Assembly (NCBI GenBank): GCA_037974335.1 | Contig: CM075724.1 | Coordinates: 63,142,470-63,206,469 of the forward strand | Source of the DNA: Prionace glauca | Taxonomy: Eukaryota; Chordata; Chondrichthyes; Carcharhiniformes; Carcharhinidae | DNA: 64,000 bases | Direction of reading: 5' to 3' | In this document: one piece after another, positions 44,630 to 56,330 of the stretch | Position numbering within the stretch: position 1 is the first letter of the stretch | Layout of the letters: the number at the start of each line of letters is the position of its first letter | The notes under the pieces: model-generated | Told to the model about the DNA's origin: nothing | Databases searched by the model: none | Seen by the model: the letters and a program-made list of their open reading frames with translations, nothing else | Translations under genes and position numbers: made by a program

Positions 44630-45423
44630 TTAATTTCTCCTCTGCCCCGTAACTTATCTTTCAGAACGAATGGTTGGCAGATTTTCCGCCTGACTGCAGT
44701 ATGAAATCGATGTTCTTTCCCACGCTTTGTCACAATTCGAGGCAAGTTCGGAACAGTTAGCTTCGAGTTGGGTCAATCAAGGCTACACTTACGCTCCTCC
44801 CCCATATCAAAAATCAATCCACTTGCTCTTACAGTTCCAATAAAGTCTACGTTCACTCCTACCGCAGGATCGCATTGCGTGATTGTTTAATGCGTCAGAA
44901 TAATGCTTATACTGCATCATTTAACAGCTTGACTGTTAGTTCCTGTAGTTGTGAGCCCTCACTAAATGGTGGACACGAGGAGGAAGACATTAATGGAGTA
45001 CATAGAATGAGAGTAATGGTGAATGTATCTTCAGCCTTCATGTAATGACGTGGCCAATGGGGATAAAAGGCCGACACGGCTACCTCTAAGAGAAGACGAG
45101 ATCGCTTCTGCCGACATTTTAAGGCATCTTAAGAGGAACATGAGCTTGTGAGTGAGTGGCGTTTTTCCATGGCATGTACACCAAAGGTTATTAACGTCGG
45201 TAATACGAGTGTATTTGCACATGTTGCTTGGTCTGGAGCATCTGCTCCGCTCCCTTTCCGGGACAAGGAGAAAACGTTGAGCCCATTATAATCGTCATTT
45301 TTCAATTCTATTGCCCCGGTTTGTGTGCACTACGACGATACATGAGTAACACGCTGGAGCGTACTGCAAGGCTTCGTCGCATTTACTGAAGAGGATTGAA
45401 TATTGAATCTTTAACCTTACAAT
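44630..45423. other. Unclassified sequence
   Basis: No gene or repeat recognised. Confidence 0.35.
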
Positions 45424-46270
45424 CATAGAATCACGGAATCATACATTGAAGAGGTCCTGCCGCCCATTGAGCCTGCACGGATTCATTAGAAACACCTGAA
45501 CTCCTACCTAATCTCATCAGCCGGCACTTGATCCATTGCCCTGAATGCTATGACGTGCAAACCGCTCATCCAGATGCATTTTCAAGTATGTGAAGCAACC
45601 CACCTTGACCACTGTCCCAAGGCAGTGCATACCAGGCCGTCACCACCCTCTGGGTAAAAAAAAGCTTTCCTCACATCCCCCCTAATTCACCTTGAACATG
45701 TGTCTTCTTGTGACTGATCCTTCAGCTAACGGGAACAGATGCTCTCCACCAATTCTGTCCATACCCTTCATTACCCTGTAGATCTCAATCAAGTCGCCCC
45801 TCTGTCATCTCTGCTCCAACGAAAACAATCCAAGCCTATCCAACCTCTCTTCATAACTTAAATGTTGCCCTTCGGGCAGCATCCTAGTGAATCTCCTCTG
45901 CACGCCCTCGAGTGTAATCAGATCTTCCTATAATGTGGTAACCAGAACTGCACATAATCCTCTATCTGAGGTCTCACCAAAATTCTATACAACTCCAAGA
46001 TTACTTTTCTGTTTTTGTAATCTATGCCTCGACTGATAAAGGCAAGTGTCCCTCATGCGTTTTCACCACCTTACTAATATGCCCTTCCGGTTCCAGAGAT
46101 CTGTGGATAAACACACCAAGGTCCCTTCGTTCCACAGAATGTCCTAGCGTCGATCATTCATTGAATGCTTACTTATCAAATTACTCTTTCTAACGTGTAT
46201 CCCCTTACACTTTTCAGGGTGAAATTCCATCTGCCACTTACCTGCCCATTTGATCATTCCACCTATATAA
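45424..46270 (-). mobile_element. CR1-clade LINE, 3' part (minus orientation)
   Basis: Minus-strand 3' UTR start AATCATAGAATCACGGAATC at 45423, then the C-terminal RT region (reverse complement of CAACCTCTCTTCATAACTTA and GAATCTCCTCTGCACGCCCT). It ends in the W..KWQMEF region at about 46225-46260, where it meets an opposite-strand LINE. Confidence 0.8.
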
Positions 46271-46271
46271 G

Positions 46272-47430
46272 TGTGTGGACGAAGGCAGAGCAGTTGATGT
46301 CACATACATGGATTTTAGTAAGACGTTTGATAAGGCTCCCCATGGTAGGCTCATGAAGAAGATAGGGATGTGTGGGATAGAAGGAAATTTGGCCGATTGG
46401 AGAAGTAATTGGCTGTATCATAGAAGACAGAGGGTGGTGGAAGGAAAATTTTCAGAGTGTAGGCTAGTTACCAGCGGTGTAACACAGGGATCAATGTTGG
46501 GTCCTGTGCTATTTGTGATTATTATCAATGAATTGAAAGAGGGGGCTGAAGGGTGGGTTAGTAAATTTGCTGACGACACCAAGATTGGTGGAGTAGTGGA
46601 TGAGGTGGAGGGCTCTGGCAGGCTGCAAAGAGACATTGATAGGATGCAGAGCTGGGCCGAAAAGTGGCAGATGGAGTTTAACCCTGATAAATGTGAGGTG
46701 ATTCATTTTCGTAGGACAAACTGGAATGCAGATTACAGGGTCAATGGCAGAATTCTAAGGAATGTGGAGGAACAGGGAGATCTTGGGGTTCATATCCACA
46801 CATCCCTGAAGGTTGCCACTCAAGTGGATAGAGCCATGAAGAAGGTTTATAGTATGTTAGCATTTATTAACAGGGGCTTTGAGTTTAAGAGCCATGGGGT
46901 AATGCTGCAACTATACTGGACGTGGGTAGGACCACATTTGGAATATTGTGTTCAGTTCTGGTCACCTCATATAGGAAGGAAGTGGAAGAATTAGAGAGAG
47001 TGCACAGGAGATTGACCAGGATGCTGACTGATTTGGAGAGTAGGTCTTATGAGGAAAGGCTAAGGGAGCTGAGGGCTTTTCTCTTTGGAACGGAGGAGGA
47101 TGAGAGACGACTTAAAAGAAGTTTATAAGACGATGAGAGGGGTTGATAGAGTGGATGTGCAGAGACGATTTGCTCGGTGAATGTAACTTTTACGAGGGGG
47201 TATAACTCTAAGGTTCATGGAGGGAGCTATAGGAAGGATGTCCGAGTTAGATTCTTTACTCAAAGAGTGGTTGGGGTCATTGAGTGTCTTTAAGACAGAG
47301 ACAGATAAGTTCTTGATCATTAAGGGGATCAAGGGTTACAGAGAGAAAGCAAAAGAATGGGGATGAGAGTCATATCAGCCATGATTGCATGGTGGCAAAG
47401 ATTCAATGGGCCAAGCGGTCTAATTCTACC
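46272..47430 (+). mobile_element. CR1-clade LINE, 5'-truncated RT and 3' region
   Basis: A frame at 46275-46994 encodes AVDVTYMDFSKTFDKAPHGR, VTSGVTQGSMLGPVLFVI, SKFADDTKIGGVVDEVEG, QMEFNPDKCEVIHF and VGPHLEYCVQFWSPH. It then continues in another frame to about 47128. The 3' region ends near CCCATATTCTTTAGG. Copies on either side of 46271 point away from each other. Confidence 0.88.
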
Positions 47431-47590
47431 CCCATATTCTTTAGGAACTTTCAAGCGGTTATTGGATAGGCACATGGAGCACACCAGAATGATAGGGAGG
47501 GGATAGCTTGATCTTGGGATTGGACATAGCTCGGCACAACACTGAGGGCCGAAGAGCCTGTACTGTGCTATAATCTTCTATGTTTTATGG
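47431..47590 (+). mobile_element. CR1 3'-end fragment of another subfamily
   Basis: TTGGATAGGCACATGGAG, GGCACAACACTGAGGGCCGA and the end CTATGTTTTATGGTCT resemble the tail type of the 5.9 kb LINE, not that of the LINE just upstream. A separate 3' fragment. Confidence 0.6.
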
Positions 47591-49836
47591 TCTATATCTT
47601 CTTATAAGTCGTTAGCCTTAGTCGTTTGTGTCATCTGCAAACTTCTTAATGCTTCCCCACGAAGTCATCTGTGTCATTTCCTTAAACAAAACAAAGAACA
47701 AGGAACGAAATCAGCCCGGGAAACAGGTCCTTCGGCCCAACGAGCCCGCGCCGCCATTTTAAGATTACCAGTCCCCAACCCCGCCCCCCTCCATGCATGA
47801 CCCTTATCTATTGTTTATGGCATTCGACATTGAGGGAAACTAATCTAGGGACAATTTATTACCTCCAATCAGCCTAATAGCACATCTTTGGGATGTCGGA
47901 GGAAACCGAACGACCTGGAGAAAACCCATGCAAGCACGGGGAGAATGCACAAACTCCCACAGACACTGGCCCAAATCCATGTGTCTGCACAGCAAACAGT
48001 GATAGTCACTGAGCTGTCGTGTTGCCTAGCATCTGGTCCAGTTTAAGCACACACTAACGACATGAAGCACTCGGCTACTCTCCAACATTCAAGAGCAGCC
48101 CAAGTACGACCCATCACATGTACGCCCCTCGTTGGACAACAAGGTGGAACAACTTAAAACCTGTGAATTAAAAGAGAAAAACATTATTATCATACCACAT
48201 CCTTTTCCATTACCAGGGACGTCCCAATGCTAATGACGGGTAATTTAGCACCCAGTATGGATCCCTGTGGTATGCAAATCGACGATGGCTTCCAATCACT
48301 ACAGCAGCTTTCTGTCATCTCTCTCATACAATATACCCAATTCTGAATCCATTTTATCAAATTGTCCTGTATCTCATGTAAATTTACCTTCTTTAAAAGT
48401 CTCCCATATGGAACATTGTCCAAGGCTTTGCTGAAATCCATTTTAACTTCGTCAACAGCACTACCCACGTATACACACCTGGTAACCACCTCAAAAATTT
48501 CCATCACATTTGTTAAGCATGAACCCCCTGACGAAGCAACAATGATTATCCAAGCGGACATAACTACTCGCCTTCGGAATTTTCTCCAAATGTTTCCCCT
48601 GCCAATGACGTAAGACTCACTGATAGACAGTTATTTGCACTTTCTTAACAATCCTTCTTAAATATTGGAACCACATTCGCTGTTCTCCAGTCATCTGACA
48701 ACTCCGCCATGGCCAGAAAGGAATTGAAAATTTGGGTCAGAACCCCTGAAATCTCCTTCCTTGTCTCCCAAAGCAGCCTAGGGCACAATCCGTCGGGGCC
48801 TGGAGATTTATTCTCTTTTATGGCTGTCAGCACTTCCAATACCTTGTCCTTCCCTACGTCAATTTGCTCAAGAACCTCACAGTATCTATCCCTGAATCCC
48901 ATCCCATCGTCCTCATTCTCTTGGGTGGCAACGAATTCATTCAAACTCTACCAATGTCCTCTGGTACCACCTATGGATTGCCCTCTTAGGCCCCATTCTT
49001 TCCCTCGTTAACATCTTCCCATTGATATTATTAGTGAATATCTTGAGATTTTATCTTCTTTTACCAGGCTGAAGTTTCCCATACCTCCTCGATGCTTTCC
49101 TAATTGTTTCTGTAAACTTTAACCTGCACTTCCTATACCTCACTAATGTTTCCACTGATTTGCTCTCATTCCACTTTTTAAAAAGGCTTCCTTCTCATTT
49201 ACTTGTAAATATCTCTGGTCATCCATGGTTCTGTTGGCTTTTTATGCATTCCTATCACCCTAGGAGAAACATGCAGGACCTGCACCCTCCCCATCTCATT
49301 TTTGAATGCTTCCACCCACACCCCACTGGTCTTCAGAAGATATTGCCATTTGTTGTCTACCTTTCCCAGCCAAACTTGGCTAGGTCTTGAACTATTTTAC
49401 TAAAATCCGCTCTCCCCAATCTAAAGACTTTTTTTACAGCTTGTTTATTTCCTTCTCCATAACAAGTTTGAATTGTACCATGTTGTGACCTCTATCACTG
49501 AAATGCTCCCTCACAAGTTTCTCAACGTCTGGTTTGGCTTCATTGAACATAATTCGGTCTAGCATAGATCCTTCCCTTGTTGGACCCTCTACATATTGAA
49601 CTACAAAATCCCCCTGCACATATTTCAAGTAATCTATTCTATCCAAGCGCTTAACTCTATGCATATTCTATGTAATGTTGGGAAAGTTAAAGTCATCTAA
49701 TATAATAAACATATTGAAATTGTTTTTCACATATCCGCAACTTGAGCACATATTTTCTCCCCAGTATCCCTCTCATATCTGGGGATCTAAAATAACGACG
49801 TAATAATGTGGCTGTCCCTGTTCTATTCTTAGACTA

Positions 49837-51460
49837 ACAGGACTGATGGTGGACAAGCCCCCAGGACCGGATGGAATACATCCCAGGGTTCTGAAGGAAA
49901 TGGCAGAGGTGATAGTAGATGTCTTAGTGATTATTTACCAAACTTCGCTGGATTCCGGGGAAGTGCTGGAAGATTGGAAAATGGCTAATGTTACGCCACT
50001 GTTTAAAAAAGATAGCAGGCAAAAGGCAGGGTTAGTTTAACGTCTGTTGTTAGAAAAGTGCTTGCATCTGTCATCAAAGAGGAAATAGCGAGGCACCTAG
50101 AAAAGAATGGTTTGATAGAGCAGACGCAGCACGGGTTCGTTAAGGGGAAGTCGGGTTTGACGAATTTATTGGATTTCTATGAGGATCTGACTAGTGTGGT
50201 AGACAGAGGGGAACCGGTGGATGTGGTGTTTCTCGATTTTCAAAAGGCGTTTGATAAGGTGCCGCACAAAAGGTTGCTTCAGGAGGTGGGACGCATTGAG
50301 TTGAGGGTAAGGTGTTAGCATGGATAGAGGATTGGTTGTCTAATAGGAGGCAGAGAGTTGGTATCAATGGGTGCTATTCTGATTGGCGGTTGGTGACTAG
50401 TGAAGTGCCGCAGGGATCTGTGTTGAGGACTCAGCTATTTACCATTTATATAGATGATCTGGAGGAGGGGGCTGAGTGTAGTGTGACGAAATTTGCTGAT
50501 GACACAAAGATGAGTGGAAACGCAAATTGCTTGGAGGGTGTGGAAAGTCTGCACAGGAATTTGGATAGGCTGAGCGACTGGACGATGACCTGGCAGATGT
50601 TAACCAGTGTGAGGTTATTCACTTTGGCAGAAATAATAGTCGGAGGGATTACTATTTAAAGGGCGAAAAGCTGCAGCATGCTACGGTGCAGAGGGACCTG
50701 GGTTCCTTGTGCATGAGTCGCAAAAACCCAGTCTGCAGGTGCAGGAAGTGGTCAAGAAGGCAAATGGCATGCTGGCCTTTATAGCGAGGGGAATAGAATA
50801 TAAAAGCAGGGAGGTCTTGCTGCAACTGTACAGGGCACTGGTGAGGCCGCAGCTGGAGAACTGTGTGCAGTTTTGGTCGCCGCACTTGTGCAAGGATATT
50901 TAGGCATTGGAGGGAGTGCAGAGGAGGTTCACTAGGCTGATACCCGAGATAAGGGGGTTAGACTATGAAGAGAGACTAAATAGATTGGGTCTGTACTCAT
51001 TGGAGTTCAGAATGTTGAGGGGGGAATCTTATAGAGACGTATAAGGCAATGAAACGGATGGATAGGGTAGAGGTAGAGAGATTCTTCCCGCTCAGAAAGG
51101 ACAGCAGGACTAGAGGGTACAGCCTCAAGGTAAGGGGAGGGCAGTTTAGAACAGAGTTGAGGAGGAACTTCTTCACCCAAAGGTGGTGAATCTCTGGAAT
51201 TCTCTGCCCGTTGAAATGGTGGAGGCTACCTCACGGGGAGATAGGTTTTTGACAGACGAGGGAATTAAGGGTTATGGGGAGAAAGCGGGAAAGTGGAACA
51301 GATCCACTTCAGATCAGCCATGATCTTATTGAATGGCGGGGCAGGCTCGAAGGGCTATATGGCCTACTCCTGCTCCTATTTCTTATGTTAGATGGCCTAC
51401 TTAGGCTAGATGGCCTACTCCCGCACGTATTTCTCATGCTCTTATGTTCTTATATCCTTA
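49837..51460 (+). mobile_element. CR1-clade LINE inserted in the minus-strand CR1
   Basis: Frames at 49846-50040, 50058-50318, 50312-50659 and 50709-50903 encode PPGPDGIHPRVLKEMAEV, GLIEQTQHGFVKGKSGL, VVFLDFQKAFDKVPHKRL, VPQGSV and KFADDTKMSG, then VRPQLENCVQFWSPHL. The tail has CTCCTGCTCCTATTTCTTATG, then a short repeated GATGGCCTACT segment and ATGCTCTTATGTTCTTAT. Same subfamily as 29.4 and 58.1 kb, but more broken. Confidence 0.88.
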
Positions 51461-51639
51461 AGCTCTGCCCACAAATTTTCATCAGATCCCCTTTCCAAAA
51501 TTGGTTCCTTAGTTAATCATGCAATGCCTCCCCCTTTTTTATCGTCTCCCCTGTCCGATCTGAAGACTCTATATCCCAGATGATGAGTTGCCAATCGTGC
51601 CCTTCCTTCAATCATGTCCCTGTGATAGCTATTGTATCA

Positions 51640-51885
51640 CATTATGAGTGTGCCAATCAATTCAACCGGATCAACCGATTCAAGAACAGCGACTTTCCTG
51701 TAACCATCAGACATTTGAATGGGGCCTATCTCATATTCAGTTGATCAGTAGTTAATCCGAGCCATGACTGTAGCAGTACATTTTTTACCCTCTCCTTTCC
51801 TTCTCTACATAGGGTATGCTTTACTTGTACAGCATGCAACAAATAATATTTTTCATTACACACATGACAATAATAAAGTAAATCA
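51640..51885 (+). mobile_element. L2-like LINE 3' end inserted in the minus-strand CR1
   Basis: It resembles the end of the LINE at 21.8-23.0 kb: AACAGCGACTTTCCTGTAAC, GAATGGGGCCTATCTCATAT, CATTTTTTACCCTCTCC, then the tail CACATGACAATAATAAAG. Endonuclease sequence of the host CR1 resumes after it. Confidence 0.65.
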
Positions 51886-53229
51886 AAATGATCAACTTCA
51901 AGTCATCCGTTTTATCTGCAATTCTCCTGGCATTAAAGTAGAGGCCATCTAACCTGGCCTTACTCACTTGAAAATTAACTGATTTGATTGTTTTACTGTC
52001 TGATTTGGTGCCCTTATTCCGTGCTCCCCGCGCCCCCCTCCCCCGCCCGCGCGCACACTTACCCCCGCCACATTAATTTTAATTCCGCCCAACAACATTA
52101 GCAAGAATTTTAATTCCAGTCTGATTCAGATATAGAACGCCCGTTTGTAGAGGTTCCATCTTCCCCACAAATTGTCCCAGTGATCTAAGAGTCTAAAACC
52201 CTCTTTCTGCACCAACTCTTAAGCCACGCATTAATCTGCACCATCCGACTATTTCGGTGTTCGTTACCTCGTGGCATTCGGAATTCAACCCGAGAGATCC
52301 GGATTTTTAATCTAATGCCTAACTCCCTGAATACTTCATGGAAGGCCTCACCACTCTTTCTTTCATTGGTACCAATATGCACGATGACCTCGGCCTAATC
52401 ACTCTCCCCCTTCAATATACACTGCAGTCGTTCAGTAACATCACGGACCATAGCACTAGGGAGGCCACCTATCATCCTGGAGTCACGTTGATGGACACAT
52501 AAATGCGTACCTCTCACCCGATGATAGAATCCCCGATTATCATTGCGAAGTTACTGTCCCCTCCCCTTCCTGCACTGATAGACTGCTTGAGGTCCCAGAA
52601 GTTTGGCTCTGCCAACACCGCCTGGAGGAACCAGCGCCCTCATCAGGCTCTAAAATACAATACCGATTTGCAAGCAAGACACACGGGGACTCCTGAACTG
52701 CCTGCCTCCATCTCTTCGACTGCCTGATGATCACCCATTCTCTTCCTTCCTCAAATTCCTTCAGCTGCGGCGCAACCACCTTCCTAAATGTGCTATCCAC
52801 AATGTTCTAAGAATCGCGGGTGCTCCACGATGTCTCCAGCTTCGGTTCCAGCTCCGAAACCCGAGATTGAAGGAGCTGCAGCTGCACCTTTTTAGCACAC
52901 ATGCTGGCCCCCGGCACTGAAAATGTGCCCGACGTCCCACATGGAGCAAGGAGAGCAAGCCGCAGCTCTGGGCTCCATCACATTGCAGAGACTGTTTAGG
53001 AAAGGTGCCCTTACATTGGAAGAAATGAAACGCAACTGCATTATTCAAACAGAGCAGGAAAGAGAAAACATCGAATAAGAAGCAAGCTAACCTGACCTCA
53101 GGAATAGAGCAAATCCAAAATCGATTGGAAAGAACATGCTAACAGGGCAAGTAGAAACTTAGGCATAGCTCGTTCAGATTGATGAAAGGAGCGTGGTGTT
53201 TGACGACTTCATCAGATAGTTGTAGGTTG

Positions 53230-56086
53230 TAACGACTAAGACCAATGAAGGACAATTAATGGCTTTGGTACAGTTGAACATTCAAAAACAAAATAGCCCA
53301 TATATGCAAGATGATAAGCAATCAAACTGTACTGAGGGGCTGAAGTGTATATATTTTAATGCAAGGAGTATAGTAAATAAGGTAGATGAGCTTAGGGCGT
53401 GGATAGCTGCTTGGGAATGTGATATGGTGGCCATTACGGAGACTTGGATGTCTCAGGGACAGGACTGGGTACTTCAGGTGCCAGGTTTCAGATGTTTCAG
53501 GAAGGACAGGGAGGCTGGCAGAAGAGGTGGTGGAGTGGCACTGCTGCAGAGAAAGAGGATGCCGTGGAGGGACTTTCTACAGAGTCTCTGTGGGTGGAAG
53601 TTACGAACAGCAAAGGGTCGAAAACTTTGCTGGGTGTATTCTATAGGCCGGCCAATAGTGACAGGGAAGTTGAAGTGCAGATAGGGAACCAGATTCTGGA
53701 GAAATGTATTAAAAACAGAGTTGTCGTGATGGGAGACTTCAATTTCCCAAACATCGACTGGAATATCCCTAGGGTAAGGGGTTTGGCTGGAGAGGAGTTT
53801 GTTAGGTGTGTTCAGGAAGGTTTCCTAACACAGTATGTGGACAAGCCTACGAGGGGAGAGGCTGTACTTGACCTGGTACTGGCGAATGAACCAGGGCAGG
53901 TGATGGATCTCTCGGTAGGAGAGCATCTTTGGAATGGTGACCATAATTCTATCTCCTTCACAATTGCATTGGAACGAGATAGGATCAGGCAGGCTAGGAA
54001 GATGTTTGTCTGGAGTAAGGGGAGATACGAAGAAGTCAGGAAGTTACTTGGACAAATTAACTGGAAGGAGGCGTTCTTAGGGAAAAGTACCGAAGGAAGG
54101 TGGCGGATATTCAAGGAATGTTTGTCTGGCGCTCTGAATGACAATGTTCCGATGAGACAAGGGGGTTTTGGTATGTCGCGGGAACTGTGGTGCACGAAGG
54201 CTGTGTTGAACCTAGTCAGGAGGAAAAGGAAGGTGTACAAAAGGTTCAGGGAACTAGGAGAGGTTAAGGATCTTGAAGAGTATAAGGACTATAGAAAGGA
54301 GGTTAAAAGGGAAATTAGGAGAGCCAGAAGGGGTCATGAGAAGACCTTGGCGGGTAAGATTAAGGAAAATCCCAAGGCCTTCTATAAATATGTGAAAGGT
54401 AAAAGGATGAGAAGGGAAAGGATAGGACCTATAAAAGGTGAAGGGGGAAAGGTCTGTGTGGAACCAGAAGAAATGGCGGAGGTGCTTAATGAGTACTTTG
54501 CCTCAGTATTCACAGTAGAAGCTGATCTGGGAGATCTTGCTATGGACTTGCAGCAGATGGAAAAGATTGAGTACGTGGACATTAAGGAGGAGGATGTGTT
54601 AGAACTTTTGAATTCTATCAAAATAGATAAGTCGCCGGGACCAGATGGGATGTACCCCAGGATACTGTGGGAGGCGAGGGAAGTGATTGCAGAGCCCCTG
54701 GCGATGATCTTTGCGTCGTCAATGGAGACGGGAGAGGTTCCGGAAGATTGGAGGATTGCGGATGTAGTCCCTATTTTCAAGAAAGGGAACAGAGATAGCC
54801 CGGGAAATTACCGCCCGGTGAGTCTGACCTCAGTGGTTGGTAAGCTGATGGAGAGGCTTCTGAGGGACAAGATTTACGAGCATTTGGAGAGGTGTGACAT
54901 GATCAGGAATAGTCAGCATGGATTTGTCAAGGGCAGGTCGTGCCTTACGAGCCTAGTTGAGTTCTTCGATAATGTGACTGAACACATTGACGAAGGAAGT
55001 GCCGTGGACGTAGTGTACATGGACTTCAGCAAGGCTTTTGATAAGGTCCCCCATGCAAGACTTCTTGAGAAGGTGAGAGGGCATGGGATCCAAGGGCCTT
55101 TGGCCTTGTGGATTCAGAACTGGCTTGCCTGCAGAAGGCAGAGAGTGGTTGTGGATGGGTCTTTTTCGGAATGGAGGTCAGTCACCAGTGGGGTGCCCCA
55201 GGGATCTGTTCTGGGACCCTTGCTGTTTGTCATTTTCATAAATGACCTGGATGAGGAAGTGGAGGGATGGGTTAGCAAGTTCGCTGATGACACGAAGGTC
55301 GGTGGTGTTGTGGATGGTCTGGAAGTTTATCAAAACTTGCAGCAGGACATAGATAGAATGCAGGAATGGGTGGAGAAGTGGCAGATGGACTTCAACGCGG
55401 ATCAATGTGTAGTCGTCCATTTCGGCAGAACCAACGGGATGAACGAGTACACTATCAAGGGCAGGAGTCTTAGTAGCGTTGAAGAGCAGAAGGATCTCGG
55501 GGTCCGGGTCCACAGGACTCTTAAATCGGTCTCGCAGGTGGAGGAGGTGGTCAAGAAGGCGTACGGTGTACTGGCCTTCATTAATCGAGGGATTGAGTTT
55601 AGGAGTCGGGAGGTAATGCTGCAACTTTACAGGACCCTTGTCAGGCCTTATTTGGAGTACTGTGCGCAGTTCTGGTCGCCTCACTATAGGAAAGACGTAG
55701 AAGCTATTGAAAGGGTGCAGAGGAGATTTACAAGGATGTTGCCTGGGCCTTATGAAGATAGGTTGAGGAAACTAGGACTCTTTTCCCTAGAGAGGCGAAG
55801 GTTGAGAGGCGACCTGATAGAAGTTTATAAAATGTTGAGAGGAATAGATAGGGTGGACTCTCAGAGGCTATTTCCCCGGGTTGAAATGGTCGCTACGAGA
55901 GGACACAGATTTAAGGTGCGGGGAGGGAAGTACAGAGCTGATGTTAGGGGTAAGTTTTTCACTCAGAGGGTGATGAGTGAATGGAATCGGCTGCCGTCAT
56001 CGGTGGTGGAGGCGAACTCGCTGGGGTCTTTTAAAAGACTTCTGGATGAGTATATAGAAGATGCTGGGGTACCTCAGAAGGTCTGA
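53230..56086 (+). mobile_element. CR1-clade LINE with almost intact ORF2
   Basis: ORF2 begins in the frame 53259-53684 (FNARSIVNKVDELRAW, VAITETWMSQGQDW) and shifts once near 53530 into a frame open to 56086 (880 codons from 53444). This holds the rest of the endonuclease (VVVMGDFNFPNIDW at about 53730, WNGDHNSISF) and all RT blocks: DKSPGPDGMYPRIL, NYRPVSLTSVVGKLMERLL, VVYMDFSKAFDKVPHARL and VTSGVPQGSVLGPLLFVI. The catalytic FADD is at 55280-55291, and RPYLEYCAQFWSPHYRKDVE follows. It ends GVPQKV with no SINE-like 3' UTR following. One frameshift is the only obvious lesion in ORF2; ORF1 and the 3' tail are missing. Among the youngest LINEs here. Confidence 0.93.
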
Positions 56087-56330
56087 CAACATCTTTGGAG
56101 AGAGAATGGAGCTAAGATTTCGAGTCTGGATAACCCTTCGTCAGGGCTCAAATATTCCTTAATATATTCACTGTTTAGAAATCTTTTGGTCCCTGTTTTG
56201 AACACCTCAGTGACCTCAGAGTCCTCCGGAATAGAGCATTCTAAAGGTTTGCCACGCTGAGTGAAGAAATTACCCCTCATCTTAGACCTGAAATGCCTAT
56301 CCTGATTATGAACCAGCATATTCTGCTCCT
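56087..56330 (-). mobile_element. CR1 3' fragment (minus) and a short repeat piece
   Basis: 56087-56150 carries a piece frequent in shark repeats (GATTTCGAGTCTGGATAACC, CTTCGTCAGG). 56160-56330 reads on the minus strand as a CR1 C-terminus (GTGAAGAAATTACCCCTCAT, TTAGACCTGAAATGCCTATC). Confidence 0.6.

Larger units (their letters stand above)
47680..53060 (-). mobile_element. CR1-clade LINE with ORF1 and ORF2, interrupted by two later insertions (minus orientation)
   Basis: The 3' UTR (47680-48185) is the SINE-like type also seen at 13.4 and 16.4 kb. RT remains are at 48561-48190 (VKMDFSKALDNVPYGRL, IPQGSILG) and 48944-48645 (NKSPGPDGLCPRLL, LSDDWRTANVVPIFKK). Endonuclease remains are at 49664-49434 (YVEGPTREGSMLD, HFSDRGHNMVQF), continuing beyond the insertions at 51465-51640 and 51890-51960. 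ORF1 with an SGNH-esterase-like part is at 52382-52185 and upstream to about 53050. A plus CR1 (49837-51460) and an L2-like tail (51640-51885) sit inside it. Frames are multiply broken. Confidence 0.85.

Noticed and set aside
53812-55684. Minus-strand frames of 130-170 codons
   Set aside because: Antisense shadows of the plus-strand CR1 ORF2.
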